From: Iris pallida
Lineage: Eukaryota > Streptophyta > Magnoliopsida > Asparagales > Iridaceae
Reading direction: 5' to 3'
NCBI GenBank assembly: GCA_029216955.1
Contig: JANAVB010010791.1
Span: 9,303,593 to 9,367,592 of the forward strand
DNA length: 64,000 nucleotides
Shown: positions 34,770 through 48,512 of the stretch, in pieces
How the letters are laid out: each line of letters opens with the position of its first letter
How positions within the stretch are numbered: position 1 is the first letter of the stretch
Translations under genes and position numbers: made by a program
Notes under the pieces: generated by a model
What the model was told of the DNA's origin: nothing
What the model saw: the letters and a program-made list of their open reading frames with translations, nothing else
The model's database searches: none

Positions 34770-36981
34770 TGTCACGCCCCGATTCATAGAGTCATTTATT
34801 CACATATTTTATCTCTTGGAATCGATCGTCCTCGCTTGGGCGTGATGCCGTACAAGTCTGGTATTGCACTTGTACAAGGCAAAGATGGTACATAATCGAT
34901 TATTCTTCAAATAGGAATACATCGCAGCGGCAGAAGCAGATAAATTGAATTTAATGAGGACAATCTCTCTTATTGAATAGAAGTACATCACTTCTTTATA
35001 GCAGCGGAGAAAAAGAGTAACTTCAAGCCACACAGAGATATGTAGAACTTTATTCTCTTTACTGATAATTGAAGAAGAGTACAAGACTTGTATAGAAGTA
35101 CAATGATTACAGCACATCTCACTTTACATTGGAAACCAACTGAACAATGCTATACAGCTTACATTTGATATTTAGATACAATGGATTACAACTCGATATA
35201 CCGACTTGGCTTACAATCTCACTGGTACAACTGATTACAATGTTCCAAACATTATGCCCTTTATAAACAGAAGCCATCATCTTGTGCAAGGAGAGCTTCT
35301 GTATGCCCAACAAATCTTCGATGCCGCGGGACCAATCAAGCCAATCTTCGTGTGTAGAACATTCCAAACACGAGCACCTGCCCACAAAACGTGGGTCAGC
35401 ACATCATCTATGTACTGGCGAGCAGAATCCAACCCACTCGTATAAACCAACATTTAAGGTGATCATTTAAGCATGCATTTATTAGAGTGATCTTTCTATT
35501 TGGGGCCTAGCATCAGTTTACAGTTCATGGGCAATAATCAGAGTGAAGCATGTAAACATATTCTTAGTAGCATTCATGTGGACATATCATTTATCATTCT
35601 TGGTGTTATCATGCAAAGGCATCATTGAGGCATACTAGGTGTTATCATGAAAAGGCATCATTGAGGCATCGTTAACATTAACATTTTAAGCATGTTATAA
35701 CAGTTCTCACTTCAAGCATCACTTAGCATGTATGTTGTGTTTGAGCAATGATTATAGCAAGGCATCTTTCTAGCATACTAAATAGAACATGTTAAGCAGG
35801 CAAGTTAAACCAACTTATACAATATCACAATTATGTGATTTCTTACCGATAGCCGACTCCTCGTACCTGTATCAATTACAGGTTATCTGATATACTTACT
35901 CTGCCTGCACAAAACATTCATTAGCATGCATCTTGGCTACATGGTCACTGGTGTTGTTAAACCATATGGACTCTTCTCATTTTATTTCATTTTAAGATAA
36001 TGCGGTCAGCATAGTAGGTGGCGAGCCTCTATGCCACCCCGCCTTATCCGTGCTCCCATAGCACTCATCATTATTTTCTCCTAGGCCGAATCGGTCCCCA
36101 GGGCCCTAGGAACCGTTCGAGGAAATTATTACTCAAACCTTGTATACAAGTTGTCCATGACCATGCGAATGCGTGTCCGACTCGATTGTGAACATAATCG
36201 CATGGTAAAATATATTAAGGAAAGTAAAGGCAACAGTGCATCATTAGTCATATTCAATGACTTATTTATTTCATCATTCCCATCATTTTATTTGGTGATC
36301 TCAACGATCCCAGCTTTATCATTTCTCATTCATTACTTCATAGCAACGTATCTCATATCATTCCTTTCTTAAGAGGAACTTAACATTCATTCATTTCATA
36401 GGGACATTTATTCATTCCTAACCTTCTTATAAGGGACATGCAGTATTTCATATTCTTGCAACAGATATACAGAGAGTACATGATTCTAGTGTTTCATTCA
36501 GTTCATTGATTCGATAGCATAGCCAGTTCATTTCTTATTCTATCATTCATAAGGCATCTCATTATTCAAGTGTCTACTTGTTCCAGCAGTGTTAAGCATA
36601 AGGGGCAATGTTATCAATTCATTCTCAGGCAGCAAATCACATTAACAGTTTAATGTGTTGTACATTTCAATAATTCTCAGCACAAGCATCTCTATTATTC
36701 AGCAACTAAAACATGGGACATTTAGGGACAATTCATAGCATTTCAATACTTCATTTATTAAGCATGAAGGAGTAAGGAGGAGGAAGGACAGTTCCACTCA
36801 CCCAAAATTCCACTAAGCGTAGCTCCACCAGCGAGCCACGTTCCAATATCCATTCCATCTAGCCAGCTAAGAGAGACTACATCAGTCTCAACTCTCCCGA
36901 TTCCCAACATAAGTCATGGTCCAATATTCTGATCCCATCCAATAAGCCAACCAAATGCCTCGTGCGGAGCGGGGCATTACA
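34770..36981 (-). mobile_element. Element D LTR a (left)
   Basis: On the minus strand it runs TGTAATGCCCC…GTGACA, 2212 bp. About seven differences from LTR b are seen in the first 530 bp. A short internal repeat (GGTGTTATCATG … GGCATCATTGAGGCAT, twice) lies at about 35610-35670. Confidence 0.93.
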
Positions 36982-39944
36982 TAATATACCACTCAGAAAA
37001 AGTTTCGTCCTCGAAACTTAAGAAAACAAGTCTTCTACAAGATTCACTTAATCACCATGAGTTTACCCATTCAGCTTCAAATCAATATTCATTTCAGCCC
37101 ACTCGGTCATTTCAAAATATCTATCCAACTGTACCATTTAAATCCATCAACGATTCGATCTGTCTATCTCTTTTTCAATTACTTGTAACTTCTTATTGAT
37201 TCGCCAACATTTTCCTTACATTTCTATTTCAGTCGTAACATATCACTTCGTTTGGATCCATACACATATTTTAGGCGTCCCCAAAACATATGCATTTCAG
37301 CCAAAGTCCGTGCTAGTACGATAAATTCTTCCCATAATGTTATCTCAGTCACAACCAATCACTTCTGCTGGATCCATACACATATTTTAGGCGTCCCCAA
37401 AACATATGTACTTCAGCCAACTTCCATGTTAGTGCGATTCGATCAGCCACAATATAACTCTCTTTTCTAAATCCAACTTAGCATCCTTTCAATTGACTTA
37501 TTGCTTTATTCACTTTGCCACAATCACTATTTTCCAGGCCACCACTTAACATCAGGGACAATCTCCATCCAAGCATAACATTTCTAACATTCGATCAAGG
37601 GTCTAACTTAGAGCCAATCATATCAAGGTTTCACAACAACAATTATTTTCCTTCCCAAATCCAACAACATTTTTCACCGAGGCAATTCATCATTTCTAAA
37701 AGATACAATCCAACATCACCAGCTATCGATTATCCGAGTCAGGGTATAATTCTATGCAACAGTCAAGGTTAATCCAGCTACCCGACTATAGATACTTATC
37801 CAACATTTCCGTCATGAGCAGTCAATTCTATCTCATATCATAATTCACTATTCGATACATACAAATCAAGTCTCATCCCACGATTCTATTTCCCGCTATA
37901 GGTCGACACATAATCCTCAAGGGTCAAACATCTCTAAGGTTCACATTGGAGCATATACTTACAACTTATCATTCTTAGGTCATACTTATCACCATTTCTC
38001 GTTCAATGCCACAAGGTCATTCTATGGGTCGCCAACGGCCATCTATTATTTGGTCCAGTCTCAATGGTTAGCTATACCGACGGCTATACCTAATCATTCA
38101 GGTGACTCCCCTAGAGTGGACGGCTACTAGGGTTATACTAGTTCCTGCTTCTTAGGGCCAACAAGCAACCGACAGTTCTAAGGAACTCTACCCAAACCTA
38201 TGGGTATCAATTCAGTCTGAATAATGAATCGCCAATTGGGCTAAGCCAGCAATTGGTAAATCATCAACTGGTCGCTAGGGTCAAGTCTATCTATTCAGGG
38301 TCTTCCTCAAGGAAATAATTCCCACAGAGGTTCATTCTAGACTTACCCAACAATCGACTAAGATCGATCTATTAACATTACGGTCAATTCCAACCCGACA
38401 TACGATTCTCATCGTTCTAATAATCCATCAAGTAAATTCCCAATGATCCACATTTTTATTCAAATTCCCTTGTACCCACACGAACCCATAAGCCAATGCT
38501 AACTATTCAAGGGTCATCGATTCCGATAGTCTAACATAACTATGGACTCATACTATTCGGTCTGTATGACAGAGTCAAACCACTAAGTCATAAGCCAACA
38601 ATCTATATTCCAACCAACAATCACCTATACCGACATTATCCAACATGTTTGTAATTTCTCGTTTCCATTTGTTTCTCAATCATCAAACTATCTTACGGCA
38701 TTCTTAATCTCATGCAGTAATGGTCAAGTAGTTCATCCCATTCAATCCGACAATTTATGTATCACTTAACCATCCTCTAGGCAACAACAGTATTCTGAGT
38801 CACTACTTGTTATTTTTCTAGTACAATTCAATTCTTCAGCATCATGCATCTATGCAATGACTATCCTTTGGTGATCAAGATGGATTGACATCTATTACAT
38901 CTTAGGATCAAGGCACAGATTTCTAATATCCCTTTGATTCACCGACAATATTTTCAAAACTTTCAGCTACGCATCCAACTTTATATTAGCCATATTTGAT
39001 TTGCATCCAACCAATCGAAATCGACATTCCAATGTTCTAAGCCACAACATTTTCTAGCCAAATCATTTACCCGTAGCATACTAACTGTCTTACTAGTCTG
39101 AGTCATCACTCGACTAAACAATTTCTAACCAAGCCAACCGTTACCATTTCTACAATCTCACTACCCAACATAGCATCACCGTCAGGGGACACTTGAGTCA
39201 TCTAGCACAATACATGACTCCCAGCTAAGTCTCGGCACTACCCAGTACTCACAGATAGTCTCATTGCTATTTTATGGAAAGGGTCAACATACATCTCGTT
39301 CTGAGGTGGTAGAGGCAATATACCACTCAGAAACGAAGCCATCCTTAAACAATACCAACTCAATCTATTCGGGACATTCCTGATCTATAATGATCACAAT
39401 ACTTAACCAACATCTCGGGGTCTCAATATCACAAGGCAACATTCTTAGGGTCTCAAAGCAGTAGCCAGCACACATGAGTTAATTCACTAATTCTGTCAAT
39501 CTCATCCATCAATTATTTCATTCACAATTCTTTTCCAACATCACATGCAATTCTCAACTTGTTGCAGCATACCCAGCCACTTTTCTATATTCCCACATTC
39601 CAAACAGCATTCACAATATAGCATACTATGGCATCGAGTCATTGTTGGGTTATTTGTGTCCAAACCAACAACAATCATTCTTTCAGGGGCATCACAATGT
39701 ATATAGACTTATTGTATGGAACATCCAATGAGCAGCCAAGAGGGTCAATGATCTTTCAAGCACAGATAATATAAAGATGATTACCGAACAACAATAGCAT
39801 AATCGCGGAACCAATCTTTGATTTAATCGTGGAAGCAACGTTGAGTTATCGCGGAAGCAACTTTAGTTAATCATCGATGCAACTTTGATTTGAAATGAAT
39901 CAAAGAAGAGACCAAGGACGTAAAGCCGTGCTCTGATACCAATT
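36982..39944 (-). mobile_element. Element D internal region 1, non-coding
   Basis: This stretch of 2963 bp has no recognisable gag or pol motif on either strand. On the plus strand G is scarce, so the element's own sense strand is C-poor. The right end carries the primer site (plus-strand GTGCTCTGATACCA, 39928-39941) and the left end the gypsy box (plus-strand TTTCGTCCTCGAAACTTAAG, about 37008). A 116-bp tandem duplication lies at about 37220-37445, with GGATCCATACACAT at 37254 and 37370. Confidence 0.85.
39928..39941 (-). promoter_or_regulatory. Primer-binding site of element D, tRNA-iMet type
   Basis: On the minus strand it reads TGGTATCAGAGCAC, the standard plant site, 3 nt from the LTR end. 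A second identical site is at 45101-45114. Confidence 0.95.
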
Positions 39945-42156
39945 TGTCATGCCCCGATTCATAGAGTCATTTATTCACATATTTTATCTCTTGGAATCGA
40001 TCGTCCTCGCTTGGGCGTGATGCCGTACAAGTCTGGTATTGCACTTGTACAAGGCAAAGATGGTACATAATCGATTATTCTTCAAATAGGAATACATTGC
40101 AGCGGCAGAAGCAGATAAATTGAATTTAATGAGGACAATCTCTCTTATTGAATAGAAGTACATCACTTCTTTATAGCAGCGGAGAAAAAGAGTAACTTGA
40201 AGCCACACAGAGATATGTAGAACTTTATTCTCTTTACTGATAATTGAAGAAGAGTACAAGACTTGTATTGAAGTACAATGATTACAGCACATCTCACTTT
40301 ACATTGGAAACCAACTGAACAATGCTATACAGCTTACATTTGATATTTAGATACAATGGATTACAACTCGATATACTGACTTGGCTTACAATCTCACTGG
40401 TACAACTGATTACAATGTTCCATACATTATGCCCTTTATAAACAGAAGCCATCATCTTGTGTAAGGAGAGCTTCTGTATGCCCAACAAATCTTCGATGCC
40501 GCGGGACCAATCAAGCCAATCTTCGTGTGTAGAACATTCCAAACACGAGCACCTGCCCACAAAACGTGGGTCAGCACATCATCTATGTACTGGCGAGCAG
40601 AATCCAACCCACTCGCATAAACCAACATTTAAGGTGATCATTTAAGCATGCATTTATTAGAGTGATCTTTCTATTTGGGGCCTAGCATCAGTTTACAGTT
40701 CATGGGCAATAATCAGAGTGAAGCATGTAAACATATTCTTAGTAGCATTCATGTGGACATATCATTTATCATTCTTGGTGTTATCATGCAAAGGCATCAT
40801 TGAGGCATACTAGGTGTTATCATGAAAAGGCATCATTGAGGCATCGTTAACATTAACATTTTAAGCATGTTATAACAGTTCTCACTTCAAGCATCACTTA
40901 GCATGTATGTTGTGTTTGAGCAATGATTATAGCAAGGCATCTTTCTAGCATACTAAATAGAACATGTTAAGCAGGCAAGTTAAACCAACTTATACAATAT
41001 CACAATTATGTGATTTCTTACCGATAGCCGACTCCTCGTACCTGTATCAATTACAGGTTATCTGATATACTTACTCTGCCTGCACAAAACATTCATTAGC
41101 ATGCATCCTGGCAACATGGTCACTGGTGTTGTTAAACCATATGGACTCTTCTCATTTTATTTCATTTTAAGATAATGCGGTCAGCATAGTAGGTGGCGAG
41201 CCTCTATGCCACCCCGCCTTATCCGTGCTCCCATAGCACTCATCATTATTTCCTCCTAGGCCGAATCGGTCCCCAGGGCCCTAGGAACCGTTCGAGGAAA
41301 TTATTACTCAAACCTTGTATACAAGTTGTCCATGACCATGCGAATGCGTGTCCGACTCGATTGTGAACATAATCGCATGGTAAAATATATTAAGGAAAGT
41401 AAAGGCAACAGTGCATCATTAGTCATATTCAATGACTTATTCATTTCATCATTCCCATCATTTCATTTGGTGATCTCAACGATCCCAGCTTTATCATTTC
41501 TCATTCATTACTTCATAGCAACGTATCTCATACCATTCCTTTCTTAAGAGGAACTTAACATTCATTCATTTCATAGGGACATTTATTCATTCCTAACTTT
41601 CTTATAAGGGACATGCAGCATTTCATATTCTTGCAACAGATATACAGAGAGTACATGATTCTAGTGTTTCATTCAGTTCATTGATTCGATAGCATAGCCA
41701 GTTCATTTCTTATTCTATCATTCATAAGGCATCTCATTATTCAAGTGTCTACTTGTTCCAGCAGTATTAAGCATAAGGGACAATGTTATCAATTCATTCT
41801 CAGGCAGCGAATCACATTAACAGTTTAATGTGTTGTACATTTCAATAATTCTCAGCACAAGCATCTCTATTATTCAGCAACTAAAACATGGGACATTTAG
41901 GGACAATTCATAGCATTTCAATACTTCATTTATTAAGCATGAAGGAGTAAGGAGGAGGAAGGACAGTTCCACTCACCCAAAATTCTACTAAGCGTAGCTC
42001 CACCAGCGAGCCACGTTCCAATATCCATTCCATCTAGCCAGCTAAGAGAGACTACATCAGTCTCAACTCTCCCGATTCCCAACATAAGTCACGGTCCAAT
42101 ATTCTGATCCCATCCAATAAGCCAACCAAATGCCTCGTGCGGAGCGGGGCATTACA
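39945..42156 (-). mobile_element. Element D LTR b (middle, shared)
   Basis: This 2212-bp LTR is shared by both internal regions: 3' LTR of one unit and 5' LTR of the other. Its presence is the signature of tandem amplification by LTR recombination. Confidence 0.93.
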
Positions 42157-45117
42157 TAATATACCACTCAGAAAAAGTTTCGTCCTCGAAACTTAAGAAA
42201 ACAAGTCTTCTACAAGATTCACTTAATCACCATGAGTTTACTCATTCAGCTTCAAATCAATATTCATTTCAGCCCACTCGGTCATTTCAAAATATCTATC
42301 CAACTGTACCATTTAAATCCATCAACGATTCGATCTGTCTATCTCTTTTTCAATTACTTGTAACTTCTTATTGATTCGCCAACATTTTCCTTACATTTCT
42401 ATTTCAGTCGCAACATATCACTTCGTTTGGATCCATACACATATTTTAGGCGTCCCCAAAACATATGCATTTCAGCCAAAGTCCGTGCTAGTACGATAAA
42501 TTCTTCCCATAATGTTATCTCAGTCACAACCAATCACTTCTGCTGGATCCATACACATATTTTAGGCGTCCCCAAAACATATGTACTTCAGCCAACTTCC
42601 ATGTTAGTGCGATTCGATCAGCCACAATATAACTCTCTTTTCTAAATCCAACTTAGCATCCTTTCAATTGACTTATTGCTTTATTCACTTTGCCACAATC
42701 ACTATTTTCCAGGCCACCACTTAACATCAGGGACAATCTCCATCCAAGCATAACATTTCTAACATTCGATCAAGGGTCTAACTTAGAGCCAATCATATCA
42801 AGGTTTCACAACAACAATCATTTTCCTTCCCAAATCCAACAACATTTTTCACCGAGGTAATTCATCTTTTCTAAAAGATACAATCCAACATCACCAGCTA
42901 TCGATTATCCGAGTCAGGGTATAATTCTATGCAACAGTCAAGGTTAACCCAGCTACCCGACTATAGATACTTATCCAACATTTCCGTCATGAGCAGTCAA
43001 TTCCATCTCATATCATAATTCACTATTCGATACATACAAATCAAGTCTCATCCCACGATTCTATTTCCCGCTATAGGTCGACACATAATCCTCAAGGGTC
43101 AAACATCTCTAAGGTTCACATTGGAGCATATACTTACAACTTATCATTCTTAGGTCATACTTATCACCATTTCTCGTTCAATGCCACAAGGTCATTCTAT
43201 GGGTCGCCAACGGCCATCTATTATTTGGTCCAGTCTCAATGGTTAGCTATACCGACGGCTATACCTAATCATTCAGGTGACTCCCCTAGAGTGGACGGCT
43301 ACTAGGGTTATACTAGTTCCTGCTTCTTAGGGCCAACAAGCAACCGACAGTTCTAAGGAACTCTACCCAAACCTATGGGTATCAATTCAGTCTGAATAAT
43401 GAATCGCCAATTGGGCTAAGCCAGCAATTGGTAAATCATCAACTGGTCGCTAGGGTCAAGTCTATCTATTCAGGGTCTTCCTCAAGGAAATAATTCCCAC
43501 AGAGGTTCATTCTAGACTTACCCAACAATCGACTAAGATCGATCTATTAACATTACGGTCAATTCCAACCCGACATACGATTCTCATCGTTCTAATAATC
43601 CATCAAGTAAATTCCCAATGATCCACATTTCTATTCAAATTCCCTTGTACCCACACGAACCCATAAGCCAATGCTAACTATTCAAGGGTCATCGATTCCG
43701 ATAGTCTAACATAACTATGGACTCATACTATTCGGTCTGTATGACAGAGTCAAACCACTAAGTCATAAGCCAACAATCTATATCCCAACCAACAATCACC
43801 TATACCGACATTATCCAACATGTTTGTAATTTCTCGTTTCCATTTGTTTCTCAATCATCAAACTATCTTACGGCATTCTTAATCTCATGCAGTAATGGTC
43901 AAGTAGTTCATCCCATTCAATCCGACAATTTATGTATCACTTAACCATCCTCTAGGCAACAACAGTATTCTGAGTCACTACTTGTTATTTTTTTAGTACA
44001 ATTCAATTCTTCAGCATCATGCATCTATGCAATGACTATCCTTTGGTGATCAAGATGGATTGACATCTATTATACCTTAGGATCAAGGCACAGATTTCTA
44101 ATATCCCTTTGATTCACCGACAATATTTTCAAAACTTTCAGCTACGCATCCAACTTTATATTAGCCATATTTGATTTGCATCCAACCAATCGAAATCGAC
44201 ATTCCAATGTTCTAAGCCACAACATTCTCTAGCCAAATCATTTACCCGTAGCATACTAACTGTCTTACTAGTCTGAGTCATCACTCGACTAAACAATTTC
44301 TAACCAAGCCAACCGTTACCATTTCTACAATCTCACTACCCAACATAGCATCACCGTCAGGGGACACTTGAGTCATCTAGCACAATATATGACTCCCAGC
44401 TAAGTCTCGGCACTACCCAGTACTCACAGATAGTCTCATTGCTATTTTATGGAAAGGGTCAACATACATCTCGTTCTGAGGTGGTAGAGGCAATATACCA
44501 CTCAGAAACGAAGCCATCCTTAAACAATACCAACTCAATCTATTCCGGACATTCCTGATCTATAATGATCACAATACTTAACCAACATTTCGGGGTCTCA
44601 ATATCACAAGGCAACATTCTTAGGGTCTCAAAGCAGTAGCCAGCACACATGAGTTAATTCACTAATTCTGTCAATCTCATCCATCAATTATTTTATTCAC
44701 AATTCTTTTCCAACATCACATGCAATTCTCAACTTGTTGCAGCATACCCAGCCACTTTTCTATATTCTCACATTCCAAACAGCATTCACAATATAGCATA
44801 CTATGGCATCGAGTCATTGTTGGGTTATTTGTGTCCAAACCAACAACAATCATTCTTTCAGGGGCATCACAATGTATATAGACTTATTGTATGGAACATC
44901 CAATGAGCAGCCAAGAGGGTCAATGATCTTTCAAGCACAGATAATATAAAGATGATTACCGAACAACAATAGCATAATCGCGGAAAATCTTTGATTTAAT
45001 CGTGGAAGCAACGTTGAGTTATCGCGGAAGCAACTTTAGTTAATCATCGATGCAACTTTGATTTGAAATGAATCAAAGAAGAGACCAAGGACGTAAAGCC
45101 GTGCTCTGATACCAATT
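42157..45117 (-). mobile_element. Element D internal region 2, non-coding
   Basis: This stretch of 2961 bp is nearly identical to internal region 1, with an offset of about 5175 bp. It includes the 116-bp tandem duplication (about 42395-42620) and the primer site at 45101-45114. No coding domain was recognised. Confidence 0.85.
45101..45114 (-). promoter_or_regulatory. Primer-binding site of element D, second unit
   Basis: On the minus strand it reads TGGTATCAGAGCAC, 3 nt from LTR c. Confidence 0.95.
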
Positions 45118-47327
45118 TGTCACGCCCCGATTCATAGAGTCATTTATTCACATATTTTATCTCTTGGAATCGATCGTCCTCGCTTGGGCGTGATGTCGTA
45201 CAAGTCTGGTATTGCACTTGTACAAGGCAAAGATGGTACATAATCGATTATTCTTCAAATAGGAATACATCGCAGCGGCAGAAGCTGATAAATTGAATTT
45301 AATGAGGACAATCTCTCTTATTGAATAGAAGTACATCACTTCTTTATAGCAGCGGAGAAAAAGAGTAACTTGAAGCCACACAGAGATATGTAGAACTTTA
45401 TTCTCTTTACTGATAATTGAAGAAGAGTACAAGACTTGTATTGAAGTACAATGATTACAGCACATCTCACTTTACATTGGAAACCAACTGAACAATGCTA
45501 TACAGCTTACATTTGATATTTAGATACAATGGATTACAACTCGATATACCGACTTGGCTTACAATCTCACTGGTACAACTGATTACAATGTTCCATACAT
45601 TATGCCCTTTATAAACAGAAGCCATCATCTTGTGCAAGGAGAGCTTCTGTATGCCCAACAAATCTTCGATGCCGCGGGACCAATCAAGCCAATCTTCGTG
45701 TGTAGAACATTCCAAACACGAGCACCTGCCCACAAAACGTGGGTCAGCACATCATCTATGTACTGGCGAGCAGAATCCAACCCACTCGCATAAACCAACA
45801 TTTAAGGTGATCATTTAAGCATGTATTTATTAGAGTGATCTTTCTATTTGGGGCCTAGCATCAGTTTACAGTTCATGGGCAATAATCAGAGTGAAGCATG
45901 TAAACATATTCTTAGTAGCATTCATATGGACATATCATTTATCATTCTTGGTGTTATCATGCAAGGCATCATTGAGGCATACTAGGTGTTATCATGAAAA
46001 GGCATCATTGAGGCATCGTTAACATTAACATTTTAAGCATGTTATAACAGTTCTCACTTCAAGCATCACTTAGCATGTATGTTGTGTTTGAGCAATGATT
46101 ATAGCAAGGCATCTTTCTAGCATACTAAATAGAACATGTTAAGCAGGCAAGTTAAACCAACTTATACAATATCACAATTATGTGATTTCTTACCGATAGC
46201 CGACTCCTCGTACCAGTATCAATTACAGGTTATCTGATATACTTACTCTGCCTGCACAAAACATTCATTAGCATGCATCCTGGCTACATGGTCACTGGTG
46301 TTGTTAAACCATATGGACTCTTCTCATTTCATTTCATTTTAAGATAATGCGGTCAGCATAGTAGGTGGCGAGCCTCTATGCCACCCCGCCTTATCGTGCT
46401 CCCATAGCACTCATCATTATTTCCTCCTAGGCCGAATCGGTCCCTAGGGCCCTAGGAACCGTTCGAGGAAATTATTACTCAAACCTTGTATACAAGTTGT
46501 CCATGACCATGCGAATGCGTGTCCGACTCGATTATGAACATAATCGCATGGTAAAATATATTAAGGAAAGTAAAGGCAACAGTGCATCATTAGTCATATT
46601 CAATGACTTATTCATTTCATCATTCCCATCATTTCATTTGGTGATCTCAACGATCCCAGCTTTATCATTTCTCATTCATTACTTCATAGCAACGTATCTC
46701 ATATCATTCCTTTCTTAAGAGGAACTTAACATTCATTCATTTCATAGGGACATTTATTCATTCCTAACTTTCTTATAAGGGACATGCAGCATTTCATATT
46801 CTTGCAACAGATATACAGAGAGTACATGATTCTAGTGTTTCATTCAGTTCATTGATTCGATAGCATAGCCAGTTCATTTCTTATTCTATCATTCATAAGG
46901 CATCTCATTATTCAAGTGTCTACTTGTTCCAGCAGTGTTAAGCATAAGGGGCAATGTTATCAATTCATTCTCAGGCAGCGAATCACATTAACAGTTTAAT
47001 GTGTTGTACATTTCAATAATTCTCAGCACAAGCATCTCTATTATTCAGCAACTAAAATATGGGACATTTAGGGACAATTCATAGCATTTCAATACTTCAT
47101 TTATTAAGCATGAAGGAGTAAGGAGGAGGAAGGACAGTTCCACTCACCCAAAATTCTACTAAGCGTAGCTCCACCAGCGAGCCACGTTCCAATATCCATT
47201 CCATCTAGCCAGCTAAGAGAGACTACATCAGTCTCAACTCTCCCGATTCCCAACATAAGTCACGGTCCAATATTCTGATCCCATCCAATAAGCCAACCAA
47301 ATGCCTCGTGCGGAGCGGGGCATTACA
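45118..47327 (-). mobile_element. Element D LTR c (right)
   Basis: This 2210-bp LTR ends on the plus strand with GGGGCATTACA directly before the CCTTT duplication. It is nearly identical to LTRs a and b. Confidence 0.93.
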
Positions 47328-48130
47328 CCTTTCTTGTGACACGTCATGACACGATATCATGTACTCCTGTATTTCCTGTTCTTTTGCTTACTTGTGTCGG
47401 GTGGGGAAATACACTAGCTATGTGACCAAACTCGGTTACTATATTCATGTAGATAGCTTAGGCCTCGTATCGTGCACGCGGGTCCTAAGCCGTACCGATA
47501 TTCATGTACTCCTGTACATGCTCCTGTACTCACCCCAGCCGGTCACATAGGCCAGTTTGTATTTCAAATATGGTGCACTTGTCATGTCTTGTACTTCAGG
47601 TTCATAGTTACATTCTGGTACTTTACATTTTTGTACTTTATTTCATGTATTTTCATTCCTGTATTTTCATGTTCATTTCTTGTAATTCCTATTCATGTTC
47701 TCCTGTACTCATTTCCATATCATGTTCTTATTCATTACCTAGAACTGTACTTTACTCCGCTCCTGACTAGGATATGTTGCAGGTGAAATGGAGGCTTTGT
47801 GCGATACATATTATGGCCGAGAGCCAGTAGACGCAGTAGAGCCAGCTGGAGTTGCTCTTGACTTAGAGGCTGAGGAAGCCTAGAGCTTTACCTTAGCAGT
47901 TTATATTTCCTTGTATTTTGAGACTATTCGACTTTACTTTCATTTGCTGGAATGTAATAACTTGAGACATGTATCTGGATTTGGGATTCGTTTATAGATG
48001 CTGTGTTCACATTTACTCTTGTTTATCTGGTTAGTTTTTCCTAGATTGGTACAGCTTACTTCGTCGTGTCTAACGACGAAGGCTGGACGTGTCCGACTCG
48101 TGTCTGATTATTCGGGAGCGGGTTGTGACA

Positions 48131-48512
48131 AATGCCGATCTCCGACATACTGGGACAAAGCCGAGGAGCGACAGGTGCTCAGACCGAAACTAGTGGAACA
48201 AGCTGTTGTGAAAGTTCGTATGATTCGAGATAGGCTCTGTATTGCTCAGAGTCGACAGAAGATTTATACAGATATTGTCGATGACCATTAGAGTTTACGG
48301 TCGGACACCATGTATTCCTGAAGGTGACACCGATGTGGGGCATCATGCGGTTCAGAGCAAATGGCAAACTAAGTCCGATATTTGTAGGCGCCTTTGAGAT
48401 CCTCGAGAAAGTGTCGGTCGTTGCTTACCGGTTTGTGCTACCTCCTGTCGAGGCTGAAGTGCATGACGGCTTCCATGTCTCCCAACTCTTCAACGTCCAT
48501 AATATCAGCCCA
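48131..48512 (+). pseudogene. Integrase of element A, part 2
   Basis: The stretch resumes after element B with RSPTYWDKAEERQVL, completing the ALYGRKC|RSP motif cut at 24213. It continues with the MIRDRLCIAQSRQK helix, a TAG at about 48289 (after DDH) and a shifted frame. It ends with LPPVEAEVHDGFHVSQL (about 48438-48490), the integrase C-terminal motif. Similarity stops there. The rest of A, including its 3' LTR, is absent and LINE sequence begins. Confidence 0.88.

Larger units (their letters stand above)
34770..47327 (-). mobile_element. Element D: tandem non-coding LTR retrotransposon (LARD-like)
   Basis: This is LTR-internal-LTR-internal-LTR on the minus strand, 12,558 bp, flanked by the 5-bp duplication CCTTT (34765-34769 and 47328-47332). 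The empty site is at 26584-26588 in the 5' LTR of B. LTRs are 34770-36981, 39945-42156 and 45118-47327 (2212, 2212, 2210 bp). Internal regions are 36982-39944 and 42157-45117. Both internal regions have a tRNA-iMet primer site and a gypsy 3' box but no gag or pol domain in any frame. LTR ends share AGCGAGGACGATCGATT with elements A and F, so D is probably a non-autonomous derivative of that lineage. Copies differ by only a few bases per several hundred, so it is the youngest element here. Confidence 0.95.
24214..48130 (+). mobile_element. Gypsy element B (Tekay/Del-like), full length with nested insertions
   Basis: This is a complete LTR retrotransposon with a 5-bp target duplication AATGC. 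The 5' LTR is 24214-27386 (3173 bp), the internal region 27387-32260 (4874 bp) and the 3' LTR 32261-48130. The last contains a CACTA MITE and the 12.56-kb element D. Removing these and their duplications leaves 3174 bp. Domain order is gag, PR, RT, RNase H, IN and a chromodomain-like tail, which with the long LTRs points to the Tekay/Del lineage of chromoviruses. Every gene is broken. The LTRs differ by about ten positions in their first 120 bp, so this is an old insertion. Confidence 0.95.
32261..48130 (+). mobile_element. 3' LTR of element B, carrying two insertions
   Basis: The pieces 32261-33648, 33779-34769 and 47328-48130 join to an LTR of 3174 bp once one copy of each target duplication is removed. 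They are collinear with 24214-27386. Confidence 0.95.

Noticed and set aside
34809..35385. Minus-strand frames of 102 and 88 codons present three times (also at 39984-40560 and 45157-45733)
   Set aside because: They are repeated only because they lie inside the three nearly identical LTRs of element D. There is no codon-level conservation pattern and no recognised domain.
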